From NCBI GenBank assembly GCA_022616575.1, contig JAKEEN010000049.1:1-5581 (forward strand): 5,581 nucleotides of DNA, given 5' to 3'. Positions 1 to 5,581 of this stretch are shown one piece after another (positions within the stretch are counted from its first letter, which is position 1; each line of letters begins with the position of its first letter). The position numbers were made by a program, and so were the translations under genes. This stretch comes from Flammeovirgaceae bacterium (GTDB lineage: Bacteria > Bacteroidota > Bacteroidia > Cytophagales > Cyclobacteriaceae). The notes beneath the pieces were generated by a model that was given only the letters and a program-made list of their open reading frames with translations, did not search any database and was not told where the DNA came from.

Positions 1-2
1 GC

Positions 3-146
3 AAGAATACAGAATTCAAGTTTCAGAAGCCAGAATATAGAATTCAAAAGTCGGAATTTGAATTTTGGGGTCAGGCATATTATGAAATGAAGTCAAATCG
101 GGAGAACAAATATATTGGCGCAATATTGGCAGAGTATTACTTTTAG
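3..146 (+). CDS. Possible C-terminal end of an upstream gene (partial, unrecognised)
   Basis: A frame is open from the left window edge to a TAG at 144-146, giving 47 residues that end in AEYYF. I do not recognise a family. The first 19 or so residues come from a degenerate 7-bp DNA repeat and so show a 7-residue pattern (x-x-E-[FY]-x-[FI]-[QW], three times), alternating polar and aromatic/aliphatic residues. The rest, from about residue 22 on, is not repetitive and contains WGQAYYEM and YIGAILAEYYF. It could be the last strand of a beta-rich exported protein or a TPR-like helix pair, but neither is shown. The frame could also be a chance opening across intergenic repeat DNA, because 48 codons is short. 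The frame is the same as that of the next gene, separated from it by TAG and TAA stops. Confidence 0.35.
   Translation, partial: KNTEFKFQKPEYRIQKSEFEFWGQAYYEMKSNRENKYIGAILAEYYF
4..59. repeat. Degenerate 7-bp tandem repeat, consensus AGAATTC
   Basis: Eight consecutive 7-bp units can be laid out from base 4. The units at 4-10, 11-17, 25-31, 32-38 and 39-45 all begin AGAA and mostly end in C. Those at 18-24, 46-52 and 53-59 are decayed. At a shift of four units (28 bp), 4-19 and 32-47 match at 15 of 16 bases. Because 28 is not a multiple of 3, the duplication does not keep a reading frame, which argues for a DNA-level repeat and not a protein repeat. The repeat may continue to the left of the window. 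Confidence 0.5.
114..145 (+). promoter_or_regulatory. Candidate Bacteroidota-type promoter for the DUF2911 gene
   Basis: ATTG at 114-117 could serve as the -33 TTG element. It is followed after 20 bases by TACTTTTA at 138-145, which matches the fixed positions of the TAnnTTTG -7 box at 5 of 6. The 20-base spacing fits the known arrangement of Bacteroidota primary sigma promoters. Transcription would begin near 150, leaving a leader of roughly 15 nt before the ATG at 165. The region is AT-rich, so a chance match is quite possible. No Shine-Dalgarno sequence precedes the ATG. Confidence 0.3.
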
Positions 147-164
147 GAATAATTCTATGTTTTC

Positions 165-689
165 ATGAAGTCAGGCTCCGTTATTATTTTCTTTATAGTA
201 ATCAGCACCGTACTAGAGGCACAGCAAAACCCGAGGATAAGTCCATTGAACGTGACTTCAATGAAATACAAGGACGCTTATGTAAAAGTAATGTATAGTC
301 AACCGGCAAAGAAAGGCCGAAAGATATTTGGAGGCCTGGTGCCTTATGGGCAGGTATGGAGAACAGGTGCTAATGAAACTACCGAGATAACCACAACGAA
401 AGACATTATCGTGAAAGGTAATCTTCTACTTGCAGGCACCTACTCCATATTCACGATCCCAGGTGAACAGACCTGGATCATTATCTTTAATAAAGACACC
501 GGACTTTGGGGCTCTTATAACTATAACGATAAAAACGATGCGTTTCGGTTTGAGGTGCCGGTCGAATCTATTTCTTACATTAGTGAATTATTTACGATGA
601 CATTTAATCAAAAAAATAATTTTGCTGACCTGGAGATCGTTTGGGATAAGACAAGAGTCATTGTACCCATACAATTTATTGACAAGTAA
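165..689 (+). CDS. Exported DUF2911 family protein
   Basis: This encodes a 174-residue protein. Residues 1-19 form a signal peptide: Lys2, a hydrophobic core at about 6-17, and a signal peptidase I site LEA|QQ, so the mature protein is probably periplasmic. The rest is a single DUF2911 domain. It is recognised by PLNVTSMKYKDAYVKVMYSQP (about 27-47, here compared by eye), GRKIFGGLVPYGQVWRTGAN (51-70) with the hallmark YGxVWRTGANE, then the beta-rich AGTYSIFTIPGEQTW (90-104) and the late WGSYNY segment. The family is common in Bacteroidota and has no established biochemical function, so none is assigned. Length is normal for a single-domain member; some relatives carry extra C-terminal domains that are absent here. 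ATG 165 is the only start that yields a complete signal peptide. The gene after it begins 2 nt past the stop, so the two are probably co-transcribed. Confidence 0.9.
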   Translation: MKSGSVIIFFIVISTVLEAQQNPRISPLNVTSMKYKDAYVKVMYSQPAKKGRKIFGGLVPYGQVWRTGANETTEITTTKDIIVKGNLLLAGTYSIFTIPGEQTWIIIFNKDTGLWGSYNYNDKNDAFRFEVPVESISYISELFTMTFNQKNNFADLEIVWDKTRVIVPIQFIDK

Positions 690-691
690 CT

Positions 692-1219
692 ATGAAATTG
701 AACCTGACCTTATTTATAATATTTAGTTTTTTCGGGTTTGCCAATGCCCAACAAGATACCACTGAACTTGACCGCAGAAACGGGTTTAAGGACATTAAAC
801 TCAACAGCCGGGTTGATTCCGTTAAAGGTGTGATCTTTAAAAAAGACCATGTTGAAAAGTTCGGAGAGAAAGATGAGTTTCCAGCTAAAGTGTACGAAGT
901 AGAGCATCCGGACTACCAGTTTGTCGGGCCGGTGAAAGTCAACAAGATCGAGCTGAAGGCGTACAAGAATTTGATCTATGAGATTGTGGTACTTGCCGCA
1001 AAAGATCCACGATTAATGAAAGGGATGGAGAGCGCCCTCGGCAAAGCTGAATTTAATGTACGCTCAGATAGTTACGTTTGGAGTGGAAAAAATCTTAGCC
1101 TTCACTTTAAACCATTTGATAAAGATCAGGTACAACTTACTTATCGATCTGTTCCAGTCACGAAGATGATGAAAGAGGATAAAAAGAAAGAGGTTCAGGC
1201 AGTGGCTGATGATTTTTAA
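692..1219 (+). CDS. Hypothetical exported protein
   Basis: This encodes a 175-residue protein that I cannot place in a named family. A clear signal peptide covers 1-19 (MKLNLTLFIIFSFFGFANA, cleaved before QQ), and there is no lipobox cysteine; the protein has no Cys at all. The mature part is highly charged. It opens with NGFKDIKLNSRVDSVKG (30-46), a pattern seen in many small Bacteroidota periplasmic proteins. A beta/alpha-like stretch follows, including VNKIELKAYKNLIYEIVVLA (83-102) and YVWSGKNLSLHF (128-139). It closes with a Lys/Glu-rich tail (158-167) that is probably disordered. It starts 2 nt after the DUF2911 stop without a visible ribosome binding site, which suggests an operon with coupled translation. 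It faces the Lgt-like gene tail to tail, with only 4 nt between the stop codons. Confidence 0.8.
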   Translation: MKLNLTLFIIFSFFGFANAQQDTTELDRRNGFKDIKLNSRVDSVKGVIFKKDHVEKFGEKDEFPAKVYEVEHPDYQFVGPVKVNKIELKAYKNLIYEIVVLAAKDPRLMKGMESALGKAEFNVRSDSYVWSGKNLSLHFKPFDKDQVQLTYRSVPVTKMMKEDKKKEVQAVADDF

Positions 1220-1223
1220 TCTC

Positions 1224-1994
1224 TCACCTTTTAATGGAGTTTCGCGCTGACCAATTCTTGTAAACTAGCGCAACCCCTATCAGAATAAGCAGGGCAATAA
1301 ACTGAGAGTGAGATAGCCAGTTTTCAATAACGAATCCCCGCTCTACGTCTCCCCGGTAAATCTCCAACACACTTCTTCCAACAGCATACGCACCGAGGTA
1401 AATAAGAAATAGCTGACCTTTAAATTTTTGAAATCGCCTTTTGATGATCAGCAAGCCAATCATCACAATAAAAATAAAAGAAGCTTCAAGCAATTGAGTC
1501 GGCACCAAGGGCGTATCAAGAGGACGGGCTTTGCATGCAGCATCTGTAAACACTACACCTAAGACGCTATCTGTGGGAATTCCATAGCAACATCCTGCCA
1601 TAAAACAGCCGATTCGGCCAAACATATGCACAATGCAAGTTACAACAGCCATTACATCGAGCATTTTATAAGCATCCAGCTTATGCTTCTTGAAAAACCA
1701 CAGCATGGCTGGCACAGCAAAAAGAAAAGACCCATAAAACACAAATCCATTTCCTGAAAAAAACTTCCTTATGCTAAAGGCTCCCGGATTTTCGAAGTAG
1801 AAAAAGACCTTGCCACCAACAAAAGCAGATATGAAAATGATTAGAAAAAGAGTATTTGCCTGGTCGAATGTAAGCCCAACATCTTTTTTGCCTTGAATTA
1901 CCAAATAGGCGACACCGAGTAACACACCGAGCGCTATAAACGCACCGTACGAGTACAGGGTGATACCACCAAGCTCAAATAATTTAGGATGCAC
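1224..1994 (-). CDS. lgt: Lgt-family membrane protein (prolipoprotein diacylglyceryl transferase-like, Cys-rich variant)
   Basis: This 256-residue multi-spanning inner-membrane protein starts at a GTG (1992-1994) with the typical Lgt opening MHPKLFELGGITLYSYG. About seven hydrophobic segments are visible. Lgt transfers diacylglycerol from phosphatidylglycerol to the lipobox Cys of prolipoproteins. Family marks present are GRIG (126-129, Arg127 matching E. coli Arg143), Gly138 (E. coli Gly154), PTQLLEA (165-171) and YAVGRSVLEIYRGD (203-216, Arg207 matching E. coli Arg239). By eye alignment several important positions differ. The E. coli HGG motif with His103 is YGS here (Tyr87), Asn146 is Cys130, and Glu151 is Cys135. 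The signature loop reads GRIGCFMAGCCYG, and Cys120 and Cys154 lie nearby. This Cys-containing form recurs in the family and is usually annotated as Lgt, but its activity is uncertain. The start lies 4 nt after the propeller gene's stop, so translation is probably coupled. Confidence 0.85.
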   Translation of the reverse strand: MHPKLFELGGITLYSYGAFIALGVLLGVAYLVIQGKKDVGLTFDQANTLFLIIFISAFVGGKVFFYFENPGAFSIRKFFSGNGFVFYGSFLFAVPAMLWFFKKHKLDAYKMLDVMAVVTCIVHMFGRIGCFMAGCCYGIPTDSVLGVVFTDAACKARPLDTPLVPTQLLEASFIFIVMIGLLIIKRRFQKFKGQLFLIYLGAYAVGRSVLEIYRGDVERGFVIENWLSHSQFIALLILIGVALVYKNWSARNSIKR

Positions 1995-1998
1995 TTGA

Positions 1999-3156
1999 CT
2001 ACTTCTGATAATAAATTCTGTAGATCACATCGGCATGGTCGTCAGATACAAGCATTGATCCATCCTTAAGAATCAAAACATCCACGGGCCTCCCCCATAC
2101 TTCCTGAGTCTTATCATCCATCCAGCCGCTCGCAAATGTTTCGTAAGAAATAACCTGTTTGTTATCCTTTATTTTAACCAGGCTCAGCCGGTACCCTATT
2201 TTCTTTGAGCGGTTCCATGATCCGTGTTCAGCAATAAAGAGTTGATTTTTATAACTCCCCGGTAACATCGCACCCGTATAAAATTTCAATCCTAATGGGG
2301 CCACATGCGGACCTAAAGACCGGGCCGGTGGTATAAACTCCGTACAATTTTTCCTGCTGCCAAACTCTGGATCTTTAATTGTACCTGCGTGACAATATGG
2401 ATACCCAAAATGCATTCCGGCTTTTGGTGCATAGTTCAATTCACAGGGCGGGATATCATCGCCCATCATATCGCGGCCATTGTCTGTAAACCAAAGTTCG
2501 TTGGTAAGCGGATGCCAGGTGAAGCCTACCGTATTACGAATGCCACGCTCTACTATTTCAAAGCCGGTGCCATCGGCATTAATGCGCGTAATGGACGCAT
2601 ATGGATCGCCCTCGTCACAAATGTTGCAGGGTGCGCCTATAGGAACATATAGTTTGCCGTCCGGGCCAAATGCAATATACTTCCAGCCATGGTGCTTGTC
2701 TTTTGGGTAGTCATCATTCACTACTACAGGTTGTGGCGGGTTATTTAATCGCTTTTCAATTTCGGGGAATTTGATAACCCTGTTTATCTCGGCCACATAT
2801 AAATCTCCCCTTCGAATTGCTACCCCATTAGGACTGTTTAATCCAGAGGCAACAACCCACTTTTTATCGGCCTTATAATCGCCATCAGTATCTTTCACTG
2901 CATAAACTTTGCTGCCGCTGCGATTGCCCACAAAGACGGTTCCCTCTGCATTTTGCACCATTGACCGGGCATTCTCTACTTCAGCAAATACGCTGATCTT
3001 AAAACCGGGAGGCATTTTTATTCTATCCAACGGTAAGCTTTCAGCGTAAGAAGTGATGGCAGGCAAGCTGGTTTCTCCAACTATTAAAAAATCATTCTTA
3101 CTAAACCCTGAGATGAGCAACCAGCCCATCATTAGAATCATGCTTATGAGTTTCAT
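1999..3156 (-). CDS. Secreted sorbosone/pyranose dehydrogenase-like beta-propeller protein (putatively PQQ-dependent)
   Basis: This 385-residue protein belongs to the glucose/sorbosone dehydrogenase superfamily, closest by motif to the L-sorbosone dehydrogenase/TrAA12 type. Such enzymes are six-bladed propellers that oxidise sugars with PQQ in the periplasm. Residues 1-19 look like a signal peptide (hydrophobic 3-17), though the cleavage site is weak. Diagnostic motifs in order are LPPGFKISVFAEV-like KMPPGFKISVFAEV (47-60), HHGWKYIAFGPDGKLYVPIG (155-174, His155/156 candidate catalytic base), GIRNTVGFTWHP (205-216, Arg207-Asn208 at the usual cofactor-binding position), WFTDNGRDMMGDD (222-234), HGSWNRS (311-317) and GRPVDV (356-361). 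There is no CxxCH, so no cytochrome c domain is fused; CNIC (177-180) is not followed by His. Cys238, Cys255 and Cys271 could form disulfides. The substrate and real PQQ use cannot be read from sequence, and no PQQ synthesis genes are present here. It is the first gene of an operon with the Lgt-like gene. Confidence 0.85.
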   Translation of the reverse strand: MKLISMILMMGWLLISGFSKNDFLIVGETSLPAITSYAESLPLDRIKMPPGFKISVFAEVENARSMVQNAEGTVFVGNRSGSKVYAVKDTDGDYKADKKWVVASGLNSPNGVAIRRGDLYVAEINRVIKFPEIEKRLNNPPQPVVVNDDYPKDKHHGWKYIAFGPDGKLYVPIGAPCNICDEGDPYASITRINADGTGFEIVERGIRNTVGFTWHPLTNELWFTDNGRDMMGDDIPPCELNYAPKAGMHFGYPYCHAGTIKDPEFGSRKNCTEFIPPARSLGPHVAPLGLKFYTGAMLPGSYKNQLFIAEHGSWNRSKKIGYRLSLVKIKDNKQVISYETFASGWMDDKTQEVWGRPVDVLILKDGSMLVSDDHADVIYRIYYQK

Positions 3157-3198
3157 TATTTACTGACTTTAAAATTCTGAAAATCCTATAATCCAATG

Positions 3199-3226
3199 AA
3201 TCATGGTTTAAATTTGCCCCATGATT
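3199..3226. repeat. 8-bp inverted repeat spanning the ABC-F start
   Basis: AATCATGG at 3199-3206 and CCATGATT at 3219-3226 are exact reverse complements separated by 12 bases. The right arm contains the ATG start codon of the ABC-F gene (3221-3223), and the spacer contains the TAnnTTTG box. It could be a regulator-binding site or, if transcription starts further upstream, an RNA hairpin covering the start codon. A chance 8-bp match is also possible. Confidence 0.4.
3209..3216 (+). promoter_or_regulatory. Candidate -7 box (TAAATTTG) immediately upstream of the ABC-F gene
   Basis: TAAATTTG matches the Bacteroidota TAnnTTTG consensus at every fixed position. It ends only 4 nt before the ATG at 3221, so the transcript would start at or very close to the start codon and be leaderless or nearly so. 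I see no convincing TTG -33 element at the expected distance (about 3184-3189), which lowers confidence. No comparable box was found on the minus strand for the divergent propeller gene. Confidence 0.4.
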
Positions 3227-5119
3227 TCCATTTCTAATATATCGTACCTGATCGGTGGACGTGCGCTGTACGAAGATGCCTCTTTATTTATTAAACCAAA
3301 AGACAAAATCGGCCTGATTGGCCTAAATGGGCGCGGAAAGTCGACTCTTTTAAAGCTGATCCATGGAGAATTGACTGTTGATGCCGGCTCCATAAGCAAG
3401 AGTAATGACTGTACGATCGGATTTCTAAACCAGGACCTTCTCTCCTACCAAAGTGACGATGCCATTGTAACCGTAGCAATGGGGGCATTTAAAGTTGCTG
3501 TTGATACACAAAGAGAAATTGAGAAAATACTTCATCAACTTGAGACTGACTATTCAGAATCGCTGATTGATAAACTTACCCATTTGCAGGAAAAATTCGA
3601 ACACCTGGATGGATACACCATGCAAGCCAAGGCTGAAGAAATATTAGAAGGAATTGGTTTTAGTACAAAAGATTTGCACAGACCCTTAAGGGAATTTTCA
3701 GGAGGCTGGCGCATGCGCGTAATGCTCGCTAAACTTCTTTTAGAGAAGCCATCACTACTTATGCTTGATGAGCCTACTAACCACCTTGATCTTCCATCAA
3801 TCGAGTGGGTAGAGAACTATCTGAGAAATTACGATGGGGCCGTTATTGTCGTTTCGCACGACAGAAGGTTTCTGGATAATGTGTGTACGCGAACCGTTGA
3901 CGTTACCCAGCAACAATTAATTCCCTACGAAGGTAATTACACCTACTACCTGCAGGAAAAGCAAATGCGGGAAGAAATTCAAAAGAATGCTTTCAATAAC
4001 CAACAGCAAAAAATAAGACAGACCGAACGGTTTATTGAACGGTTCAGTGCCAAGGCTACCAAAGCCAGGCAGGTGCAGTCGAGGGTAAAGATGCTGGATA
4101 AAATGGACCTCATTGAAGATGTGATGAATGATGTAGCGGCTGTCAATTTTAAATTCACATTTAAGCAGCAATCGGGCAGACATGTTGTTCAACTGAAGAA
4201 TATTTCAAAAGCGTATGGAGAACTCGAGCTACTAAAAAATACTTCGATTACCCTGGAGCGTGGTGATAAAGTAGCCTTGATTGGAGCCAACGGTAAAGGT
4301 AAATCTACATTACTTCGAATTTTATCAGGTACAGAATCGATTGAAGGCGAGCGGCAATTGGGTTTCAATGTTATTCAGGGATTTTTTGCCCAGCACCAGT
4401 TAGAGTCGCTACATGTAAACAATGAGATACTCGAAGAATTAAAGCAGGCGGGGTCAGGCAAAACAGAGCAGCAGCTTCGGAACGTCCTGGGATGTTTCCT
4501 TTTTTCGGATGAAGATGTGTTTAAGAAAATTAAGGTATTGTCAGGCGGTGAGAAATCGCGTGTGGCATTGGCCAAAACATTAATTTCAGAAGCTAACTTC
4601 CTGCTGTTGGATGAACCCACCAACCACTTAGACTTTATTTCTGAAAATATTTTGATCCAGGCGCTTCAGCAATACCTCGGTACGTTTGTGGTGGTGTCGC
4701 ACAACCGGCACTTTGTAAGCCAGATCGCTAATAAGATTTGGTACATCCAGGATAAGCAAATTAAAGAATACCCTGGCTCGTATGAAGAATACGAGTATTG
4801 GCGAAAGCAGCAGGGTGATTCACTACAAGAAACAAAAGCCCCCGAGCCAAAAGCAGAAAGGAAGGAAACACCTCCGAAAACCAAGCCGGTAAATGATCAT
4901 AAGAAAAACCTCGAACGAGATTTAAAAAAAATAGAAGAACAGATAGCTGCTTTAGAGAAAAAGAAGCATGATTTAGAAATTGAAATGAGCAAGCCTGAGT
5001 TAATTTCAGATTATACAGCCCTGTCAAAAGCCAAAGAAGCACATGACCTGACCCTTACAAAGCTCAATGAATTAAACGAGCGATGGTTAAAAGTGGCTGA
5101 CGAAATTGAAATGAATTAA
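3221..5119 (+). CDS. ABC-F family ATPase (YheS/YdiF/Uup-like translation factor)
   Basis: This 632-residue cytosolic protein has two ABC ATPase domains and no membrane segments, as in the ABC-F family that binds the ribosomal E site and relieves stalled or misplaced complexes. Domain 1 has Walker A GLNGRGKST (34-42), Gln71, signature FSGGW (159-163), Walker B with EPTNHLD (Glu184) and His213. The interdomain linker (about 240-310) carries FIERFSAKATKARQVQSRVK (271-290), the conserved helix that reaches toward P-site tRNA. Domain 2 has Walker A GANGKGKST (355-363), Gln391, signature LSGGEKSR (440-447), Walker B LLLDEPTNHLD (461-471, Glu465) and His494. All catalytic residues are intact. A Pro/Lys/Glu-rich hinge (about 533-560) leads to a C-terminal coiled coil (about 560-630), as in Uup and YheS. 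The linker type favours a YheS/YdiF-like housekeeping factor over an antibiotic-resistance ABC-F. The ATG at 3221 opens MISISNISYLIGG, the normal start of domain 1. Confidence 0.95.
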   Translation: MISISNISYLIGGRALYEDASLFIKPKDKIGLIGLNGRGKSTLLKLIHGELTVDAGSISKSNDCTIGFLNQDLLSYQSDDAIVTVAMGAFKVAVDTQREIEKILHQLETDYSESLIDKLTHLQEKFEHLDGYTMQAKAEEILEGIGFSTKDLHRPLREFSGGWRMRVMLAKLLLEKPSLLMLDEPTNHLDLPSIEWVENYLRNYDGAVIVVSHDRRFLDNVCTRTVDVTQQQLIPYEGNYTYYLQEKQMREEIQKNAFNNQQQKIRQTERFIERFSAKATKARQVQSRVKMLDKMDLIEDVMNDVAAVNFKFTFKQQSGRHVVQLKNISKAYGELELLKNTSITLERGDKVALIGANGKGKSTLLRILSGTESIEGERQLGFNVIQGFFAQHQLESLHVNNEILEELKQAGSGKTEQQLRNVLGCFLFSDEDVFKKIKVLSGGEKSRVALAKTLISEANFLLLDEPTNHLDFISENILIQALQQYLGTFVVVSHNRHFVSQIANKIWYIQDKQIKEYPGSYEEYEYWRKQQGDSLQETKAPEPKAERKETPPKTKPVNDHKKNLERDLKKIEEQIAALEKKKHDLEIEMSKPELISDYTALSKAKEAHDLTLTKLNELNERWLKVADEIEMN

Positions 5120-5171
5120 AATGTTCTTTAATAATCCTATGCTTCTTTGGCAATCTCAGCATATTCTGCGG

Positions 5172-5581
5172 ATGCGAATAGTGCTTCTCTTATTTCTCAA
5201 CCTGCTATTCATTTGCTGTGTGCCCGCCTCTCAACTCGGCACAACCGGCCTACCCGAGAATTCAAAGGTTCTTGAGTATGAGGACAAATCATATGAAGCT
5301 CCAATAAAAACAGTCCGGCTCTACTCAAGTGACATTCGTGCCGGTGAATTCAGGCCGGCAGTTACCAGGAATGGTCAATGGAATCTTCTACTTGAGTTTG
5401 ACGACCTGAAAAGTGAACGCGATACTTACTATCTCAGAATTCTTCATTGCCATCAGGATTGGACCGCTTCCAACCTAAGGGACCTGGACTATATGACTCA
5501 GTTTAATGAGTTCCCAATTAACAATTTTGACTTTTCCATTGATACGCAGATTCCTTATGTTCATTATTATATCACATTACC
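5172..5581 (+). CDS. Type IX secretion system Plug protein (DUF5103), 5' part only
   Basis: The reading frame is open to the window end and gives the first 136 residues from ATG 5172. Residues 1-19 (MRIVLLLFLNLLFICCVPA) form a signal peptide with likely cleavage VPA|SQ. After it comes the N-terminal T9SS Plug/DUF5103 domain, recognised by IKTVRLYSSDI (45-55), WNLLLEFDDL (70-79), YYLRILHCHQDWTASNL (86-102, with the hallmark HCxxDWxxSxL), INNFDFSIDT (116-125) and YVHYYITLP (129-137). In the T9SS, the Plug closes the periplasmic side of the SprA outer-membrane channel. Start choice: an in-frame ATG lies at 5121, one base after the ABC-F stop, and another at 5139. They would add 17 or 11 residues before the signal peptide. 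I prefer 5172 because it gives a standard short n-region, but the upstream starts cannot be excluded. The remainder of the gene lies beyond the window. Confidence 0.85.
   Translation, partial: MRIVLLLFLNLLFICCVPASQLGTTGLPENSKVLEYEDKSYEAPIKTVRLYSSDIRAGEFRPAVTRNGQWNLLLEFDDLKSERDTYYLRILHCHQDWTASNLRDLDYMTQFNEFPINNFDFSIDTQIPYVHYYITL

Noticed and set aside
4..59. CRISPR array or mobile-element end
   Set aside because: The 7-bp units are contiguous with no spacers, and there is no terminal inverted repeat or transposase.
2617..2628. Cytochrome c haem site (CNIC in the propeller protein)
   Set aside because: The second Cys is followed by Asp and not His, so the CxxCH motif is incomplete.
2389..2710. 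Two overlapping + strand open frames of 76-87 codons inside the propeller gene
   Set aside because: They lie antisense within a gene with strong family motifs, have no recognisable protein features, and arise from its codon usage.
3917..5042. Several minus-strand open frames of 72-93 codons inside the ABC-F gene
   Set aside because: They are antisense shadows of a fully intact ABC-F coding sequence, with no start context or domain of their own.
3221..5119. ABC-F protein as an antibiotic-resistance determinant
   Set aside because: The linker type and long C-terminal coiled coil fit housekeeping YheS/YdiF/Uup-like factors, and nothing nearby suggests a resistance or mobile context.
5120..5171. 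Rho-independent terminator after the ABC-F gene
   Set aside because: I see no stable GC-rich stem followed by a T-run in this stretch.
5205..5220. Lipobox in the Plug signal peptide (FICC)
   Set aside because: The residue before each Cys is Ile or Cys, not Gly, Ala or Ser, and a better signal peptidase I site VPA|SQ follows directly.

Overview
The window looks like ordinary chromosomal DNA from a member of the Bacteroidota, probably a Cytophagales-type bacterium. Three things point there: the beginning of a type IX secretion system Plug gene (T9SS occurs only in this phylum), a DUF2911 exported protein, and TAnnTTTG-type (-7) promoter-like sequences with no Shine-Dalgarno motifs before the starts. 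I see no insertion sequence, phage, CRISPR array, rRNA or tRNA.

Layout. Bases 1-164 hold a degenerate 7-bp tandem repeat, an open frame that may be the tail of an upstream gene, and a candidate promoter. Two short genes for exported proteins follow on the + strand, 2 nt apart: a DUF2911 protein (165-689) and an unrecognised protein (692-1219). They converge, with a 4-nt gap, on a two-gene minus-strand operon. That operon is transcribed as a secreted sorbosone/pyranose-dehydrogenase-like six-bladed propeller protein (3156-1999), followed 4 nt later by a GTG-started Lgt-family membrane protein (1994-1224). A 64-nt divergent intergenic region (3157-3220) separates it from a + strand ABC-F ATPase (3221-5119). 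The T9SS Plug gene starts straight after the ABC-F gene and runs off the window end.

How the genes relate. Five of the six clear genes make envelope or exported products. The ABC-F protein is cytosolic and ribosome-associated. The propeller and Lgt-like genes are probably co-transcribed and translationally coupled. The ABC-F and Plug genes may share a transcript by position only, with no obvious functional link.

The points most worth a second look are the Lgt-family protein, which lacks several residues important in E. coli Lgt and carries a Cys cluster in the signature loop; the ABC-F start region, where a perfect TAnnTTTG box lies 4 nt before the ATG inside an 8-bp inverted repeat; and the heptamer repeat at the left edge. 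I did not find a convincing new multi-gene system here.
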